Notes under the pieces: generated by a model | What the model was told of the DNA's origin: nothing | What the model saw: only the letters and a program-made list of their open reading frames with translations | Databases searched by the model: none | Translations under genes and position numbers: made by a program | Shown here: in pieces, positions 27,639-36,761 of the stretch | Numbering within the stretch: position 1 is the first letter of the stretch | Layout: the number at the start of each line of letters is the position of its first letter | Assembly: GCF_029953635.1 (NCBI RefSeq) | Contig: NZ_CP124543.1 | Location: 4,815,455-4,879,454 of the forward strand | DNA: 64,000 nucleotides | From: Halotia branconii CENA392 | GTDB taxonomy: Bacteria; Cyanobacteriota; Cyanobacteriia; Cyanobacteriales; Nostocaceae | Direction of reading: 5' to 3'

Positions 27639-28439
27639 ATGGGACAAATCATTACTCAAGTTGATGCTTTCACTGATACACCTTTTGCGGGGAATCCTGC
27701 GGCTGTCTGTGTTTTGCCCATTGCTCAAGATGATAATTGGATGCAGAACGTAGCTCAAGAAATGAATTTATCTGAAACGGCTTTTTTAGTCAGACAGGAT
27801 AATGGCTTTAATCTACGCTGGTTTACGCCAACGGTGGAAGTACCACTTTGTGGTCATGCAACCTTAGCTAGCGCCCATGTACTTTGGTCAGAAGGGCATT
27901 TATCCTCTGACGAAGAGGCGCGTTTCTTTACTAAAAGCGGAATACTGATCGCCAAAAATCAAGGTGAGTGGATTCAATTAGATTTTCCTGTGAATCATTC
28001 ACGAGTAGTAACTGCTACCCCAGAACTCAGCGAAGCTTTGGGAATACCATACAAATCTGTTTTTCAGAACTCTTTAGGCTACTTAGTTGAGGTGGAGTCT
28101 GAAGATTTGGTGCGACAAATGCAGCCTAATTTTCAGCAAATGAAAACATTACCTATGGCGGATGTAATTGTCACAAGTCTGACTCGTCTTGATTCCCAAT
28201 ATGATTTCATTTCTCGCTTTTTTGCTCCAGGAGTAGGTATTAATGAAGACCCAGTAACTGGTGCTGCCCATTGCTGTCTTGCTCCTTTTTGGCGCGATCG
28301 CCTGGGCAAAGATGAGTTCTTGGCTTATCAAGCCTCTAGTCGCGGTGGAGTCGTGAAGGTGCGCTATAGCGGAGGCGATCGCGTTTATCTAGCTGGTCAA
28401 GCAGTCACTGTGATGCGAGGCGAATTAATTCATGCTTAA
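27639..28439 (+). CDS. PhzF-family isomerase
   Basis: The 266-aa protein has the PhzF start Q-V-D-A-F-T-D-T-P-F-A-G-N-P-A-A-V-C, the catalytic Glu46 in N-L-S-E-T-A-F-L, the L-C-G-H-A-T-L-A-S-A-H motif and the C-terminal E-D-P-V-T-G-A-A-H-C. The fold is that of diaminopimelate epimerase. Family members isomerise small metabolites, and no phenazine genes are nearby, so the substrate is unknown. A fragment of a second copy of its C-terminus is found at 29996. Confidence 0.9.
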   Translation: MGQIITQVDAFTDTPFAGNPAAVCVLPIAQDDNWMQNVAQEMNLSETAFLVRQDNGFNLRWFTPTVEVPLCGHATLASAHVLWSEGHLSSDEEARFFTKSGILIAKNQGEWIQLDFPVNHSRVVTATPELSEALGIPYKSVFQNSLGYLVEVESEDLVRQMQPNFQQMKTLPMADVIVTSLTRLDSQYDFISRFFAPGVGINEDPVTGAAHCCLAPFWRDRLGKDEFLAYQASSRGGVVKVRYSGGDRVYLAGQAVTVMRGELIHA

Positions 28440-28546
28440 TTATGAATGTTTGTAAATAACGGTTTAATTTGTGACTAAGTAAAAATTTATCACAGTAAAA
28501 GTTAGGAGTAATTGACAACTACCGAGTTTTAGGGAAATTAACTACC

Positions 28547-29914
28547 ATGAAATTATTCTCCTATCCATTGAATTGGTTATTGTTAATTTTCTCCAGACAA
28601 AATGTTTTAGGGGATGTTTGCGATCGCTCTGCAACTGAATTGCAAATTACTGGAACTGAGAAGAATGAAATTTTAGTTGGTACTCGATACGCAGATACCC
28701 TCAATGGTGCAGCCGGAAACGACATATTAATAGGCAAAGCCGGAAACGACGATCTTAATGGCGGTGAGGGTAGGGATTGGCTATTTGGTGACGCTGGAAA
28801 CGATACTTTACGGGGCGATCCTTTTGTTGACTTATCATTTCAGTCAGATAATCCTTATAAAGATGATTATGATTATCTTGAGAAACTCTACCGCCAAGGT
28901 CAGGATACTTTACTAGGTGGTTCTGGTAATGATTTCCTAGAAGGTGGTGCTGGTAACGATACCTTAATTGGTGGTATGGGGGATGATATTTTATGGGGTG
29001 GTTATAACGCTGAAGAAGGCCAATACGGTGACTACGAAAATAATAAGTTTTACAGTAGCGATCTCTTAATAGGCGGTTCTGGAAACGACACCTTACGCGG
29101 AGATTCTATTTGGACAGATATTTTATTCACAGATCAGCTACCCCAAACTGGAAACGACACACTTTATGGCGGTTCCGGAGATGATCTTTTGCAAGGTGCT
29201 TCAGGAGTGGACTATCTCTACGGCGGTTCTGGTAACGATACCCTAATTGCTGGTTATAATTATCTCGACCCAGGCACTTCACGTCAATATAGTGATGGTA
29301 ATGACTTCCTTTATGGTGGTTCTGGTGATGATTACATTATTGCGAGTAGCGGTAATGACTTTATAGACGGAGGTGCAGGCAACGATACACTCAAAGGCGA
29401 TGATAATACGCTTTACAATAGTGATGATACCTTAATTGGTGGCTCTGGGGACGATTTATTGGAAGGAAGTACCGGAAGTGATGTTTTAGATGGTGGTGCT
29501 GGTAATGATGTGCTAATTGGTGATATTACATTCTATTTTTCTTTTGAAACACCAGATATAGTTGACACCTTAACAGGTGGTGCAGGGGCAGACCAATTTA
29601 TTCTGGGAGATGAATCTGGAAGTTTTTATGGTGTAGGGATAAGGCGTTCTGGTTCAGGAACAATTATCAACGAATACGCCATCATTACTGACTTTAACAC
29701 TAACGAGGACGTTATCCAACTTGGTGGTGGCAGTCCATATTCAGACGATCCAGCTAAATATATTTTAGGTTCTTCTCCTGAAGGTTTACCACAAGGAACA
29801 GCGATATATCTGGATTCAGATACAGACAGACTAGTTGGGATTGTCCAAGGAGTTTCAAGTTTAAGTCTTGATCAAAACTATTTTCGTATCAGTGAATATA
29901 CTTTTGATATTTGA
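28547..29914 (+). CDS. RTX (haemolysin-type) calcium-binding repeat protein
   Basis: The 455-aa protein is built of glycine- and aspartate-rich nonapeptides of the GGxGxDxLx type (G-G-S-G-N-D-T-L, G-G-A-G-N-D-T-L and similar) from about residue 50 to 350, interrupted by acidic linkers. A C-terminal cap (about 355-455) has I-T-D-F-N-T-N-E-D-V-I-Q-L. Such repeats bind Ca2+ in parallel beta-rolls and are usually secreted by type I systems. The short hydrophobic N-terminus is not a clear signal peptide. No enzyme domain is attached. It appears inserted between phzF and a duplicated phzF end. Confidence 0.88.
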   Translation: MKLFSYPLNWLLLIFSRQNVLGDVCDRSATELQITGTEKNEILVGTRYADTLNGAAGNDILIGKAGNDDLNGGEGRDWLFGDAGNDTLRGDPFVDLSFQSDNPYKDDYDYLEKLYRQGQDTLLGGSGNDFLEGGAGNDTLIGGMGDDILWGGYNAEEGQYGDYENNKFYSSDLLIGGSGNDTLRGDSIWTDILFTDQLPQTGNDTLYGGSGDDLLQGASGVDYLYGGSGNDTLIAGYNYLDPGTSRQYSDGNDFLYGGSGDDYIIASSGNDFIDGGAGNDTLKGDDNTLYNSDDTLIGGSGDDLLEGSTGSDVLDGGAGNDVLIGDITFYFSFETPDIVDTLTGGAGADQFILGDESGSFYGVGIRRSGSGTIINEYAIITDFNTNEDVIQLGGGSPYSDDPAKYILGSSPEGLPQGTAIYLDSDTDRLVGIVQGVSSLSLDQNYFRISEYTFDI

Positions 29915-29995
29915 ATAGATTACAACAGCAAATCTTGCATTTGCAGATAGCGATAATACAGTAATACAAGAAGCGATCGCATTTATCTAATTACT

Positions 29996-30064
29996 CAAGC
30001 GGTAACTGTGATCCGGGGTGAACTAATTTATCAGGCACAATATTTAAGTAAGCCTATGTTTTAG
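29996..30064 (+). pseudogene. Remnant of a second PhzF C-terminus
   Basis: In one frame the bases read Q-A-V-T-V-I-R-G-E-L-I-Y-Q-A and then run to a TAG at 30062-30064. The true PhzF at 28439 ends G-Q-A-V-T-V-M-R-G-E-L-I-H-A. The match over 12-13 residues marks a duplicated gene end, presumably left when a phzF duplication or the RTX insertion was resolved. It is not functional. Confidence 0.65.
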
Positions 30065-30072
30065 TTCCAAAA

Positions 30073-30519
30073 ATGCCAGCTAGACAAACAAATATTAGAA
30101 CTGCGATCGCATCTTGTGATTGGCCTATCGAAAAATTACCTGGATTGAGTCAAGAAGAACAATTTAAATTACAAAACTGTGGTATTGCAACTACCAAAAC
30201 CTTAGTCAAACAAGGTAATAGCCCAGCAGCGAGAATGGCATTAGCCAATAAACTACAAGTTCATTTACAGTATGTCAATAAATGGATAGCTTTAGCTGAT
30301 CTAGCACGTATTCCTGGCGTGGGTACACAATATTGTGGTTTATTGCTTCATGCGGGTATTGCTTCTGTGGCACAGCTAGCTCAGACTCCCACTCACAGAC
30401 TGCACCAACAAATTATGCGCTTACAGGTGGCAACAACGCAACGGCGAGATTTGTGTCCAGCGATTGAGTTAGTGCAACAATGGAGTCAACAAGCAAAAAT
30501 ATTGCTGAGTGCTAAGTAA
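30073..30519 (+). CDS. DUF4332 domain protein (helix-hairpin-helix type)
   Basis: The 148-aa protein has two helix-hairpin-helix-like segments: L-P-G-L-S-Q-E-E-Q-F-K-L-Q-N-C-G-I (about 22-38) and I-P-G-V-G-T-Q-Y-C-G-L-L-L-H-A-G-I (about 81-97). This is the DUF4332 pattern, related to DNA-binding HhH modules. The start ATG lies 8 bp after the phzF remnant stop. The cellular role is unknown. Confidence 0.8.
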   Translation: MPARQTNIRTAIASCDWPIEKLPGLSQEEQFKLQNCGIATTKTLVKQGNSPAARMALANKLQVHLQYVNKWIALADLARIPGVGTQYCGLLLHAGIASVAQLAQTPTHRLHQQIMRLQVATTQRRDLCPAIELVQQWSQQAKILLSAK

Positions 30520-30526
30520 TTATTTC

Positions 30527-30600
30527 TCCCTGCCCCCTGCTCCCCTGCCCCCTGCCCTCTGCCCCCTGCCCTCTGCCCCCTGCCCTCTGCCCCCTGCCCC
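30527..30600. repeat. C-rich CCCTGCCCTCTGCC tandem repeat
   Basis: Nearly perfect CCCCTGCCCTCTGC units run for about 75 bp between two convergent genes. The same G/C-rich word occurs near 338, 34648, 48480, 48605, 52990-53090 and 60100-60210. It is a dispersed simple repeat and has no coding role here. Confidence 0.85.
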
Positions 30601-30635
30601 GGTTGTTGAGCGTAGTCGAAACACTGCCCCTCTGC

Positions 30636-31250
30636 TCACTCCTTAGCTAGCACACCATTCAAAAAAATATCAGCTAGTCCTTCTGCCATCTGCTGCATTT
30701 CTTGAGGGGAAGCGTCAGGTTCCATGAGGGTGTTGTCAGAAAACCCGGCGATCGCAAACATTCCTAAGAACACCTTGGCAACGAGTTTGGCATCAGCTTG
30801 ACGATAAATGCCTTTATCCATCGCAGTTTGAAAGAATGCTTCGGCGACATCGGTCATTTTGTTAATGACTTCAATTTGAATGCGATCGCGTAAATCTGGA
30901 TGAAACTGCACTTCCATGAAGCAGACTTTCATCAAATCAACATTTTTATTTAAATTCCACATCCGACGACGCATTACCTGAGCGACAGCTTTATAACTGC
31001 CCATTTCACTCAGTTCGGTGAGTAAATCTGTGAGAATATCTACCCAACCACTAGTCGCTACCTCTACCAAAATTGCCTTTTTATTAGGAAAATGTCGAAA
31101 CAGCGTACCTTCTGCGACACCTGATGCTTCTGCTAATTCGCGAGTAGTAGTGCCATCAAATCCCTGAGAGGCAAACAACCTTTGTGCCGTCTGTAAAATA
31201 CGAGTACGGGTTTGTACCTCTGAAGATGGGGGAGAATTAAAAACTCGCAT
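30636..31250 (-). CDS. TetR/AcrR-family transcriptional regulator
   Basis: The 204-aa protein has a TetR N-terminal HTH (about residues 13-60) with R-I-L-Q-T-A-Q-R-L-F-A-S-Q-G-F-D-G-T-T-T and R-H-F-P-N-K-K-A-I-L. A helical ligand-binding part follows. It is divergent from the M16 peptidase pair at 31403, with a 152-bp shared region, so it may control those genes or itself. The ligand is unknown. Confidence 0.88.
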   Translation of the reverse strand: MRVFNSPPSSEVQTRTRILQTAQRLFASQGFDGTTTRELAEASGVAEGTLFRHFPNKKAILVEVATSGWVDILTDLLTELSEMGSYKAVAQVMRRRMWNLNKNVDLMKVCFMEVQFHPDLRDRIQIEVINKMTDVAEAFFQTAMDKGIYRQADAKLVAKVFLGMFAIAGFSDNTLMEPDASPQEMQQMAEGLADIFLNGVLAKE

Positions 31251-31402
31251 AAAAGTTATTGTTATATATTCGGAACACTACTTGTAGCATTATTGTCTAA
31301 CGTCAAGTACAAAAAGCATAGAAAGCTTAATACAAGATTAATGCCTTGTTGAGCAAACAGTTTATCTCTTAAGTTAGGAGAACTTTACTTTTATTGTCGC
31401 TT

Positions 31403-33043
31403 ATGAATCAACCCAATTGTTCAATTTGGGATTTAGAATTGAGGATTTTGCATTGGTGCGATCGCACGTCTGTAATGTTGCGTCGGTTGTTAGCAGTGTC
31501 GATGGCAGTAGTAATTTTCTGGTGCGGAATAACTCCCAAAGTCTCGCTAGCACAAACTCAGACTGCATCTCCCACTCAAAGAACCACAACTCCAACCTTA
31601 CCAGAACCAAGCTCCATTCAACCTTATCTAGATCGGGTAATCAAGGAGTTAACGGAGTTTAGTCTAGAAAATGGCATGAAGTTTATTGTCTTGGAACGAC
31701 ATCAAGCCCCTGTAGTTTCTTTTTTAACTTATGCGGATGTCGGTGGTGTAGACGAGCCAATTGGTAAAACAGGCGTGGCTCACTTTTTAGAGCATTTGGC
31801 ATTCAAAGGCACGACACGCATCGGTACAAAAGATTACAAGGCAGAAAAACCGCTACTAGAGAAATTGCAGCAGTTAGATACTCAAATTAAAAAAGCAAAA
31901 GCCGATGGTCAAAAAGATCAGGTGACTCGGTTACAAGCTGAATTTGAGCAAGTGGAATTGCAAGCAGCCAAACTAGTCAAACAAAATGAACTAGGGCAAA
32001 TTGTCGAACAAGCCGGAGGTGTAGGTTTAAATGCCAATACCTCAACAGAAGCCACCCGTTACTTTTACAGTTTTCCTGCTAATAAGTTGGAACTTTGGAT
32101 GTCTCTGGAATCAGACCGATTTCTTAATCCTGTATTTCGGGAGTTTTATAAAGAGAAAGATGTCATTTTAGAAGAGCGACGGATGCGGGTAGAAAATTCA
32201 CCCATCGGCTTGATGGTGGAGAAATTTATCGATACAGCTTACAAAGTCCATCCTTACAAACGTCCGGTAATTGGTTATGACGCAGATATCCGCAACCTCA
32301 CACCAGATGATGTCAAGAAGTTTTTTGACAACTACTATGCACCCAGTAATTTAACGATCGCCATTGTTGGAGATGTTAACCCGGCTGAAGTGAAAAAACT
32401 AGCGCAAGTTTATTTTGGTCGCTTTCAGACAAAATCCAAAGCTGTAACTCAAATTCCGGTAGAACCACCACAAAAACAAACACGGGAAGTTACTTTACAA
32501 TTGCCTTCTCAACCTTGGTATTTAGAAGGTTATCATCGTCCGGCGATTAACCATCCAGATAATGCGGTTTATGAAATTATTGGTAGTTTATTAAGTAATG
32601 GACGCACATCACGGCTATACAAATCTTTAGTAGAAGAGCAGCGCTTGGCATTAAATGCTCAAGGTTTCAGCGGGTTTCCAGGGGATAAATACCCTAATTT
32701 GATGTTGTTTTATGCTCTCACAGCTCCTGGTCACACGGTTGATCAGTTAGCAGTGGCTTTGCGCCAAGAAATTGAGAAACTCAAATCTGAACCTGTGACT
32801 ATGACTGAATTGCAGCGGGTAAAAACCCAAGCACGGGCAAGTTTGTTACGCAGCCTCGATTCTAATATGGGGATGGCACAGCAATTGCTGGAATATGAGG
32901 TCAAAACTGGCTCTTGGCGGAATTTGTTTAAGCAATTAGATCAAATAGCGGCGGTGACAACTGCTGATATTCAGCGAGTGGCAAAGGAAACTTTTACAGC
33001 TGAAAATCGCACGATTGGCAAGTTGTTGTCGAAAGATAAATAA
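31403..33043 (+). CDS. M16-family zinc metallopeptidase, catalytic subunit
   Basis: The protein has a signal-like segment ending in V-S-L-A-Q and an M16 domain with the inverted zinc motif H-F-L-E-H and downstream Glu (T-E-A-T-R-Y-F), so it should be active. Start choice is uncertain: a TAGGAGA site is 22 nt before the ATG at 31403 (13 nt before a TTG at 31394). The ATG at 31475 would put the signal peptide at the very N-terminus (M-L-R-R-L-L-A-V-S-M-A). It is followed 36 bp later by an inactive homologue, the usual two-subunit arrangement in the periplasm or outer envelope. Confidence 0.87.
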   Translation: MNQPNCSIWDLELRILHWCDRTSVMLRRLLAVSMAVVIFWCGITPKVSLAQTQTASPTQRTTTPTLPEPSSIQPYLDRVIKELTEFSLENGMKFIVLERHQAPVVSFLTYADVGGVDEPIGKTGVAHFLEHLAFKGTTRIGTKDYKAEKPLLEKLQQLDTQIKKAKADGQKDQVTRLQAEFEQVELQAAKLVKQNELGQIVEQAGGVGLNANTSTEATRYFYSFPANKLELWMSLESDRFLNPVFREFYKEKDVILEERRMRVENSPIGLMVEKFIDTAYKVHPYKRPVIGYDADIRNLTPDDVKKFFDNYYAPSNLTIAIVGDVNPAEVKKLAQVYFGRFQTKSKAVTQIPVEPPQKQTREVTLQLPSQPWYLEGYHRPAINHPDNAVYEIIGSLLSNGRTSRLYKSLVEEQRLALNAQGFSGFPGDKYPNLMLFYALTAPGHTVDQLAVALRQEIEKLKSEPVTMTELQRVKTQARASLLRSLDSNMGMAQQLLEYEVKTGSWRNLFKQLDQIAAVTTADIQRVAKETFTAENRTIGKLLSKDK

Positions 33044-33079
33044 ACCGCAAAGGCGCGGAGGGCGCAGAGGAAGAGAGAT

Positions 33080-34582
33080 ATGCAGAGGTATAAGGTGAAG
33101 GTGTTCAAAATCCAAAATGGTAAGCGGCTGATTTATGCATTGATTGCTGCTTTTGCTTGTTTGTTTGTCACGTTTGATTTTTCGCTGGCGGCGACGGCAG
33201 AGGCTAAGCATTATACAGAGTTGCAGTTTGCACCACTCCCAGAAATCAAGTTACCCAAGTATGAACGGTTTGTTTTACAAAACGGCTTGGTTGTGTATTT
33301 AATGGAAGATCACGAACTACCGTTAATAAATGGAACGGCGATAGTACGGACAGGTAGTCGCCTGGAACCATCAACAAAAGTTGGGTTGGCTGGGTTTACA
33401 GGCGAGGTGATGCGGACTGGTGGTACTCAGAAGCATTCGCCAGATCAACTTAATGAGATGTTAGAACAACGGGCGGCATCTGTAGAAACTAATATTGGTG
33501 AAACTTCAGGTAGTGCTAATTTTGAGGCACTCAGCGAAGATTTAGAAACGGTTTTTGGGCTGTTTGCTGAGGTGTTAAGGCAGCCTGTATTTGCTCAATC
33601 AAAGCTAGACTTGGCTAAGACACAAGCCAAGGGTGGTATTGCCCGCCGCAATGATGATCCTAATGAGATTGCTAGTCGGGAGTTTAAGAAGTTAATTTAT
33701 GGCAAAGATAGCCCTTATGCTCGCACGGTAGAGTATGCCACAGTCGAGCAAGTCTCCCGTGAAGATTTGGTACAGTTCTACCAAAAATATTTTCATCCCA
33801 ATAATATGATTTTGGGGATTGTAGGAGATTTTGACGCTCAGAAAATGCGATCGCTGATTCAAGCTAAGTTGGGCGATTGGCAGCGTAACCCTAAAATTAC
33901 TAAACCCCAGTTGTCAGAAATATCGCCAGCTAAAACAGGTGGTGTCTTTGTGGTAAATCAGCCGCAACTAACTCAAAGCAGTGTACTGATTGGGCATTTA
34001 GGCGGACAGTTTAACAATCCCGACTATGCAGCGCTGGATGTATTGAATGGGGTATTAAATGGTTTTGGTGGACGCTTGTTTAATGAAGTGCGATCGCGTC
34101 AAGGTATAGCTTACTCTGTATATGGCCAATGGAGTCCCCGTTTTGATTATCCTGGCATGTTCATTGCTGGCGGACAAACACGCTCTGATGCAACTGTGCA
34201 GTTTGTCAAAGCCTTACAAACTGAAATTAAACGCACCCAAACTCAAAGAGTCACAGCCAAAGAACTAGCTTTTGCTAAAGAATCTACGCTTAATTCTTTT
34301 GTATTCAACTTTCAAGACCCTGCTCAAACTTTATCACGGTTGATGCGCTACGAATATTACGGCTACCCAGCTGATTTTCTATTTCGCTATCAAAAAGGCG
34401 TAGCTGCAACAACAGCGGCTGATGTGCAGCGAGTAGCCAAGCAATACCTCCAGCCAGAAAACCTAGTAACTTTAGTGGTGGGCAATCAAACTGCCATTCA
34501 ACCACCATTAACACAGCTAGCCGCCCAAGTAACACCGATAGATGTGACTATTCCTGATTTGCAACCACAGGTAAAAAATTAA
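33080..34582 (+). CDS. M16-family peptidase-like subunit, non-catalytic
   Basis: The 500-aa protein has an N-terminal signal-like segment (about 15-36) and two M16 half-domains. At the place of H-x-x-E-H it reads G-F-T-G-E-V, so zinc binding is lost. The C-terminal half keeps the substrate-binding F-N-E-V-R-S-R-Q-G-I-A-Y pattern. It lies 36 bp after the active M16 gene and most likely forms a heterodimer with its product. The intergenic 36 bp contain a CGCAAAGGCGCGGAGGGCGC repeat word. Confidence 0.87.
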   Translation: MQRYKVKVFKIQNGKRLIYALIAAFACLFVTFDFSLAATAEAKHYTELQFAPLPEIKLPKYERFVLQNGLVVYLMEDHELPLINGTAIVRTGSRLEPSTKVGLAGFTGEVMRTGGTQKHSPDQLNEMLEQRAASVETNIGETSGSANFEALSEDLETVFGLFAEVLRQPVFAQSKLDLAKTQAKGGIARRNDDPNEIASREFKKLIYGKDSPYARTVEYATVEQVSREDLVQFYQKYFHPNNMILGIVGDFDAQKMRSLIQAKLGDWQRNPKITKPQLSEISPAKTGGVFVVNQPQLTQSSVLIGHLGGQFNNPDYAALDVLNGVLNGFGGRLFNEVRSRQGIAYSVYGQWSPRFDYPGMFIAGGQTRSDATVQFVKALQTEIKRTQTQRVTAKELAFAKESTLNSFVFNFQDPAQTLSRLMRYEYYGYPADFLFRYQKGVAATTAADVQRVAKQYLQPENLVTLVVGNQTAIQPPLTQLAAQVTPIDVTIPDLQPQVKN

Positions 34583-35113
34583 CAGTTAACAGTTGACAGT
34601 CAAAAAACATATAGAAATAGTGGTTTGTCAACCCAAAAATGACAGGTGGAGGCAGGCAGGGGAAGCAGGGGGAGAAAAGAACTGGACTTTTTCACATTAA
34701 CTTTGCAAAGTTGATGTGACAGAGTACTAGTATTTGATTTTTGAAAAAAACTCAGTACATCTCATATCTTTTCTTCTTTATTCCCTGTTGTCTGTTCCCC
34801 GCAATGCACTGAGTTTCTACTACTTCGACGTTAACTGGTTTAAATACACAACTATACGCTTTGACAACTGTTAACTGTTTACTGGTTTAATTGCGTCTCT
34901 ATTTTTATGGAAGAACAAGTCAGACAATATAACTATTAATACTAGAAACTTTCATCATTAAAGGCAAAATTACCTTCTTTATGTCTTGAAAAATATCTCT
35001 AAAATCTTGAACTTATAAAATTACATTACATAATATTAGATAGTGATCTTAGATTTTTAGTCTAAGCCTGTATAGGACTTTTATCGTTACTACTGTGCTT
35101 GAGGAAACAAAAA
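34583..35113. other. Intergenic region upstream of the peptide cluster
   Basis: No gene is seen. It holds G-rich repeat text (34648-34674) and a dispersed element at 34731-34820 beginning TATTTGATTTTTGAAAAAAA, with inverted arms ACTCAGT/ACTGAGT. Similar elements lie at 46811 and 47331. The last 200 bp are AT-rich and should carry the promoter of the first peptide gene. Confidence 0.5.
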
Positions 35114-35407
35114 ATGTCGAAAATAATAATCTCTAACTTGTATTTTACTAGTGAAGGAAATCTACTTAATGATATCAGTTTTAAAGAAATGAAATCTGTG
35201 GAGGGTGGTTACGGTTATGGTTACGGTGACGTTTATGGTACCCAAAACACAAGTAGAGTGAGTAATACAACCAATACCACAAGTGCAAGTGAAGCTGTAA
35301 CAAATACCCTTGGCAATGTAAATAATATTCTTGGTAATCTGAGTTCACAAATAGATCAAACAATGCTTAATCTACGGAGCCAATTTCAGCAATCAGGATT
35401 ATTTTGA
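35114..35407 (+). CDS. Double-glycine leader peptide, Ser/Thr-rich core (97 aa)
   Basis: I use the ATG at 35114, which has GAGG 9 nt upstream; a longer frame from TTG 35099 is less likely. The leader M-S-K-I-I-I-S-N-L-Y ... M-K-S-V-E-G-G ends at Gly31-Gly32. The core begins Y-G-Y-G-Y-G-D-V-Y-G and is then unusually rich in Ser, Thr and Asn with no Cys. The K-I-I-I-S start is shared with the last peptide of the cluster (38088), and the Y-G-Y-G motif recurs at the C-terminal end of most of the others. It is probably a precursor of a modified peptide, exported after cleavage at Gly-Gly by a C39-type peptidase transporter not present in the window. Confidence 0.7.
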   Translation: MSKIIISNLYFTSEGNLLNDISFKEMKSVEGGYGYGYGDVYGTQNTSRVSNTTNTTSASEAVTNTLGNVNNILGNLSSQIDQTMLNLRSQFQQSGLF

Positions 35408-35454
35408 TTACAATTTTTGACTTTTTTTTGCATTCTAAATTTAATGAGGCTCAC

Positions 35455-35483
35455 ATCCCCGACTTCTCAAAAAAGCCGGGGAT
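35455..35483 (+). terminator. Hairpin after the first peptide gene
   Basis: ATCCCCGACTT (35455-35465) pairs with AAGCCGGGGAT (35473-35483) with one mismatch. It is followed by a weak T-rich tract. The position 48 bp after the stop codon suits a terminator, so the first peptide gene may be its own transcript. Confidence 0.65.
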
Positions 35484-35956
35484 CTTGTTGTTCACGAATG
35501 ATTGATTTTTGCTTACTAAACTCAATAATCTGGTCGTTGTGTTTGAAAAGACAGAATTTTTGTGAATATAAGCTCAATAGCACAGGTTTTTAATCGATTT
35601 TATTAAAAATAAACTAATACCGATTCAATTGATGATTGCAAAAAATGTTTGGTCTAGACACTATTGGCAATGATTTAAAAATTATTAGCTCATAACTTTT
35701 GTAGAACAAAAGTATTAGATCTGTATTAATTAGGTTGCTATTTATAAGCCAATTTTACTATTAGTTTAAATTAATTTAATAAATGCAAATGAAAGGTTTA
35801 AAAAGACTCAAAGCAGTTATTTATGTCTTTTTAAACATACTTTTAAGCTTGACTTATTCAATTGTTATGAATAAAAATTGCAGTATCAGTTAAGCAAAGA
35901 CAGCTTGATTGACTGCATACCTCACTTACTTAAAGCAAGGATTTTAGGAGTAAATT
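35484..35956. promoter_or_regulatory. AT-rich promoter region of the tandem peptide genes
   Basis: This 473-bp stretch has no supported gene. It precedes the first of five homologous peptide genes and should carry the main promoter. Near 35620-35650 is TACCGATTCA followed by GCAAAAAATGTTTGG, reminiscent of a degraded IS630-type end, but no partner end is visible. Confidence 0.4.
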
Positions 35957-36190
35957 ATGGCAACTATCGCTCTTTCTGAACTACACGCTGCTGGCTCACA
36001 ATTATTTCAAGATTCTGAAAGTTTCCTCAATGAATTGAGCGATGTAGATTCCATTGTTGGTGGTACTTATAATTCCGTTAGCGATATGTCAGGATTGACA
36101 AAACTAGCTGAAGCTTGGGTTTATACTTATGGCATTGGTCATATTGCTTATATAGCTAAATCATTCAGCAGTGACGGATACGGATACTAA
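35957..36190 (+). CDS. RiPP-like precursor peptide 1 (77 aa)
   Basis: The leader M-A-T-I-A-L-S-E-L-H-A-A-G-S and D-S-E-S-F-L-N-E-L ends with I-V-G-G (Gly35-Gly36). The 41-residue core starts T-Y-N-S-V-S-D-M-S-G, has a hydrophobic centre with A-W-V-Y-T-Y-G-I-G-H and K-S-F, and ends D-G-Y-G-Y. No Cys is present. A strong TTTTAGGAGTAAATT site precedes the ATG. It is the most diverged of the first four paralogues at the DNA level. It is expected to be cut after Gly-Gly. Confidence 0.8.
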   Translation: MATIALSELHAAGSQLFQDSESFLNELSDVDSIVGGTYNSVSDMSGLTKLAEAWVYTYGIGHIAYIAKSFSSDGYGY

Positions 36191-36225
36191 ATAGCTTTGT
36201 AGGGAACCATAAAAGCTAAATGACA

Positions 36226-36300
36226 TGACTCTCTAGGGATTGAAAGTAATCTTTGTAATCAACATGAATTTTATCGATTACTAATCAACCTTGAGAGTCA
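36226..36300 (+). ncRNA. Conserved intercistronic hairpin, copy 1
   Basis: TGACTCTC at 36226-36233 pairs with GAGAGTCA at 36293-36300. Inside, AGG/CCT, TTG/CAA and AGTAATC/GATTACT pair in register, giving a 75-nt imperfect hairpin. No T run follows, so a plain Rho-independent terminator is unlikely; processing, attenuation or stabilisation is possible. Confidence 0.65.
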
Positions 36301-36357
36301 ATCAGATTAATCAATCAACAGTTTATTTAATTACAACAAGGATTTTAGGAGTACATT

Positions 36358-36594
36358 ATGGCAAGTATCGCTCTTTCTGAACTACACGCTGCTGGTTCTG
36401 AACTGTTCCAAGATTCTGAAAGCTTCCTCAATGAAATGAATGATGTAGATTCCATCGTTGGTGGTACTTATGGCTATGTCAGCGATATGTCAGGCTTGTC
36501 AAAGTTAGCTGAAGCTTGGGTCTACACTTATGGCATTGGTCATATTGGCTATATAGCTAAGTCATTCAGTGGTGGCTACGGCTATGGATACTAA
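36358..36594 (+). CDS. RiPP-like precursor peptide 2 (78 aa)
   Basis: The leader is like peptide 1 (L-S-E-L-H-A-A-G-S-E-L-F-Q-D-S-E-S-F-L-N-E-M), cut site I-V-G-G at 35-36. The 42-residue core begins T-Y-G-Y-V-S-D-M-S-G-L-S-K-L-A-E-A-W and ends G-G-Y-G-Y-G-Y. It has no Cys but has Ser, Thr, His and Lys residues that could be modified or cross-linked. TTTTAGGAGTACATT precedes the ATG. The protein is identical to peptide 3. Confidence 0.82.
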   Translation: MASIALSELHAAGSELFQDSESFLNEMNDVDSIVGGTYGYVSDMSGLSKLAEAWVYTYGIGHIGYIAKSFSGGYGYGY

Positions 36595-36629
36595 ATAGCT
36601 TTGTAGATAACTACAAAAGCTAAATGACA

Positions 36630-36704
36630 TGACTCTCTAGGGATTGAAAGTAATCTTTGTAATCAACATGAATTTTATCGATTACTAATCAACCTTGAGA
36701 GTCA
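36630..36704 (+). ncRNA. Conserved intercistronic hairpin, copy 2
   Basis: The sequence is the same as copy 1 (arms TGACTCTC 36630-36637 and GAGAGTCA 36697-36704), lying between peptide 2 and peptide 3. Confidence 0.65.
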
Positions 36705-36761
36705 ATCAGATTAATCAATCAACAGTTTATTTAATTACAACAAGGATTTTAGGAGTACATT

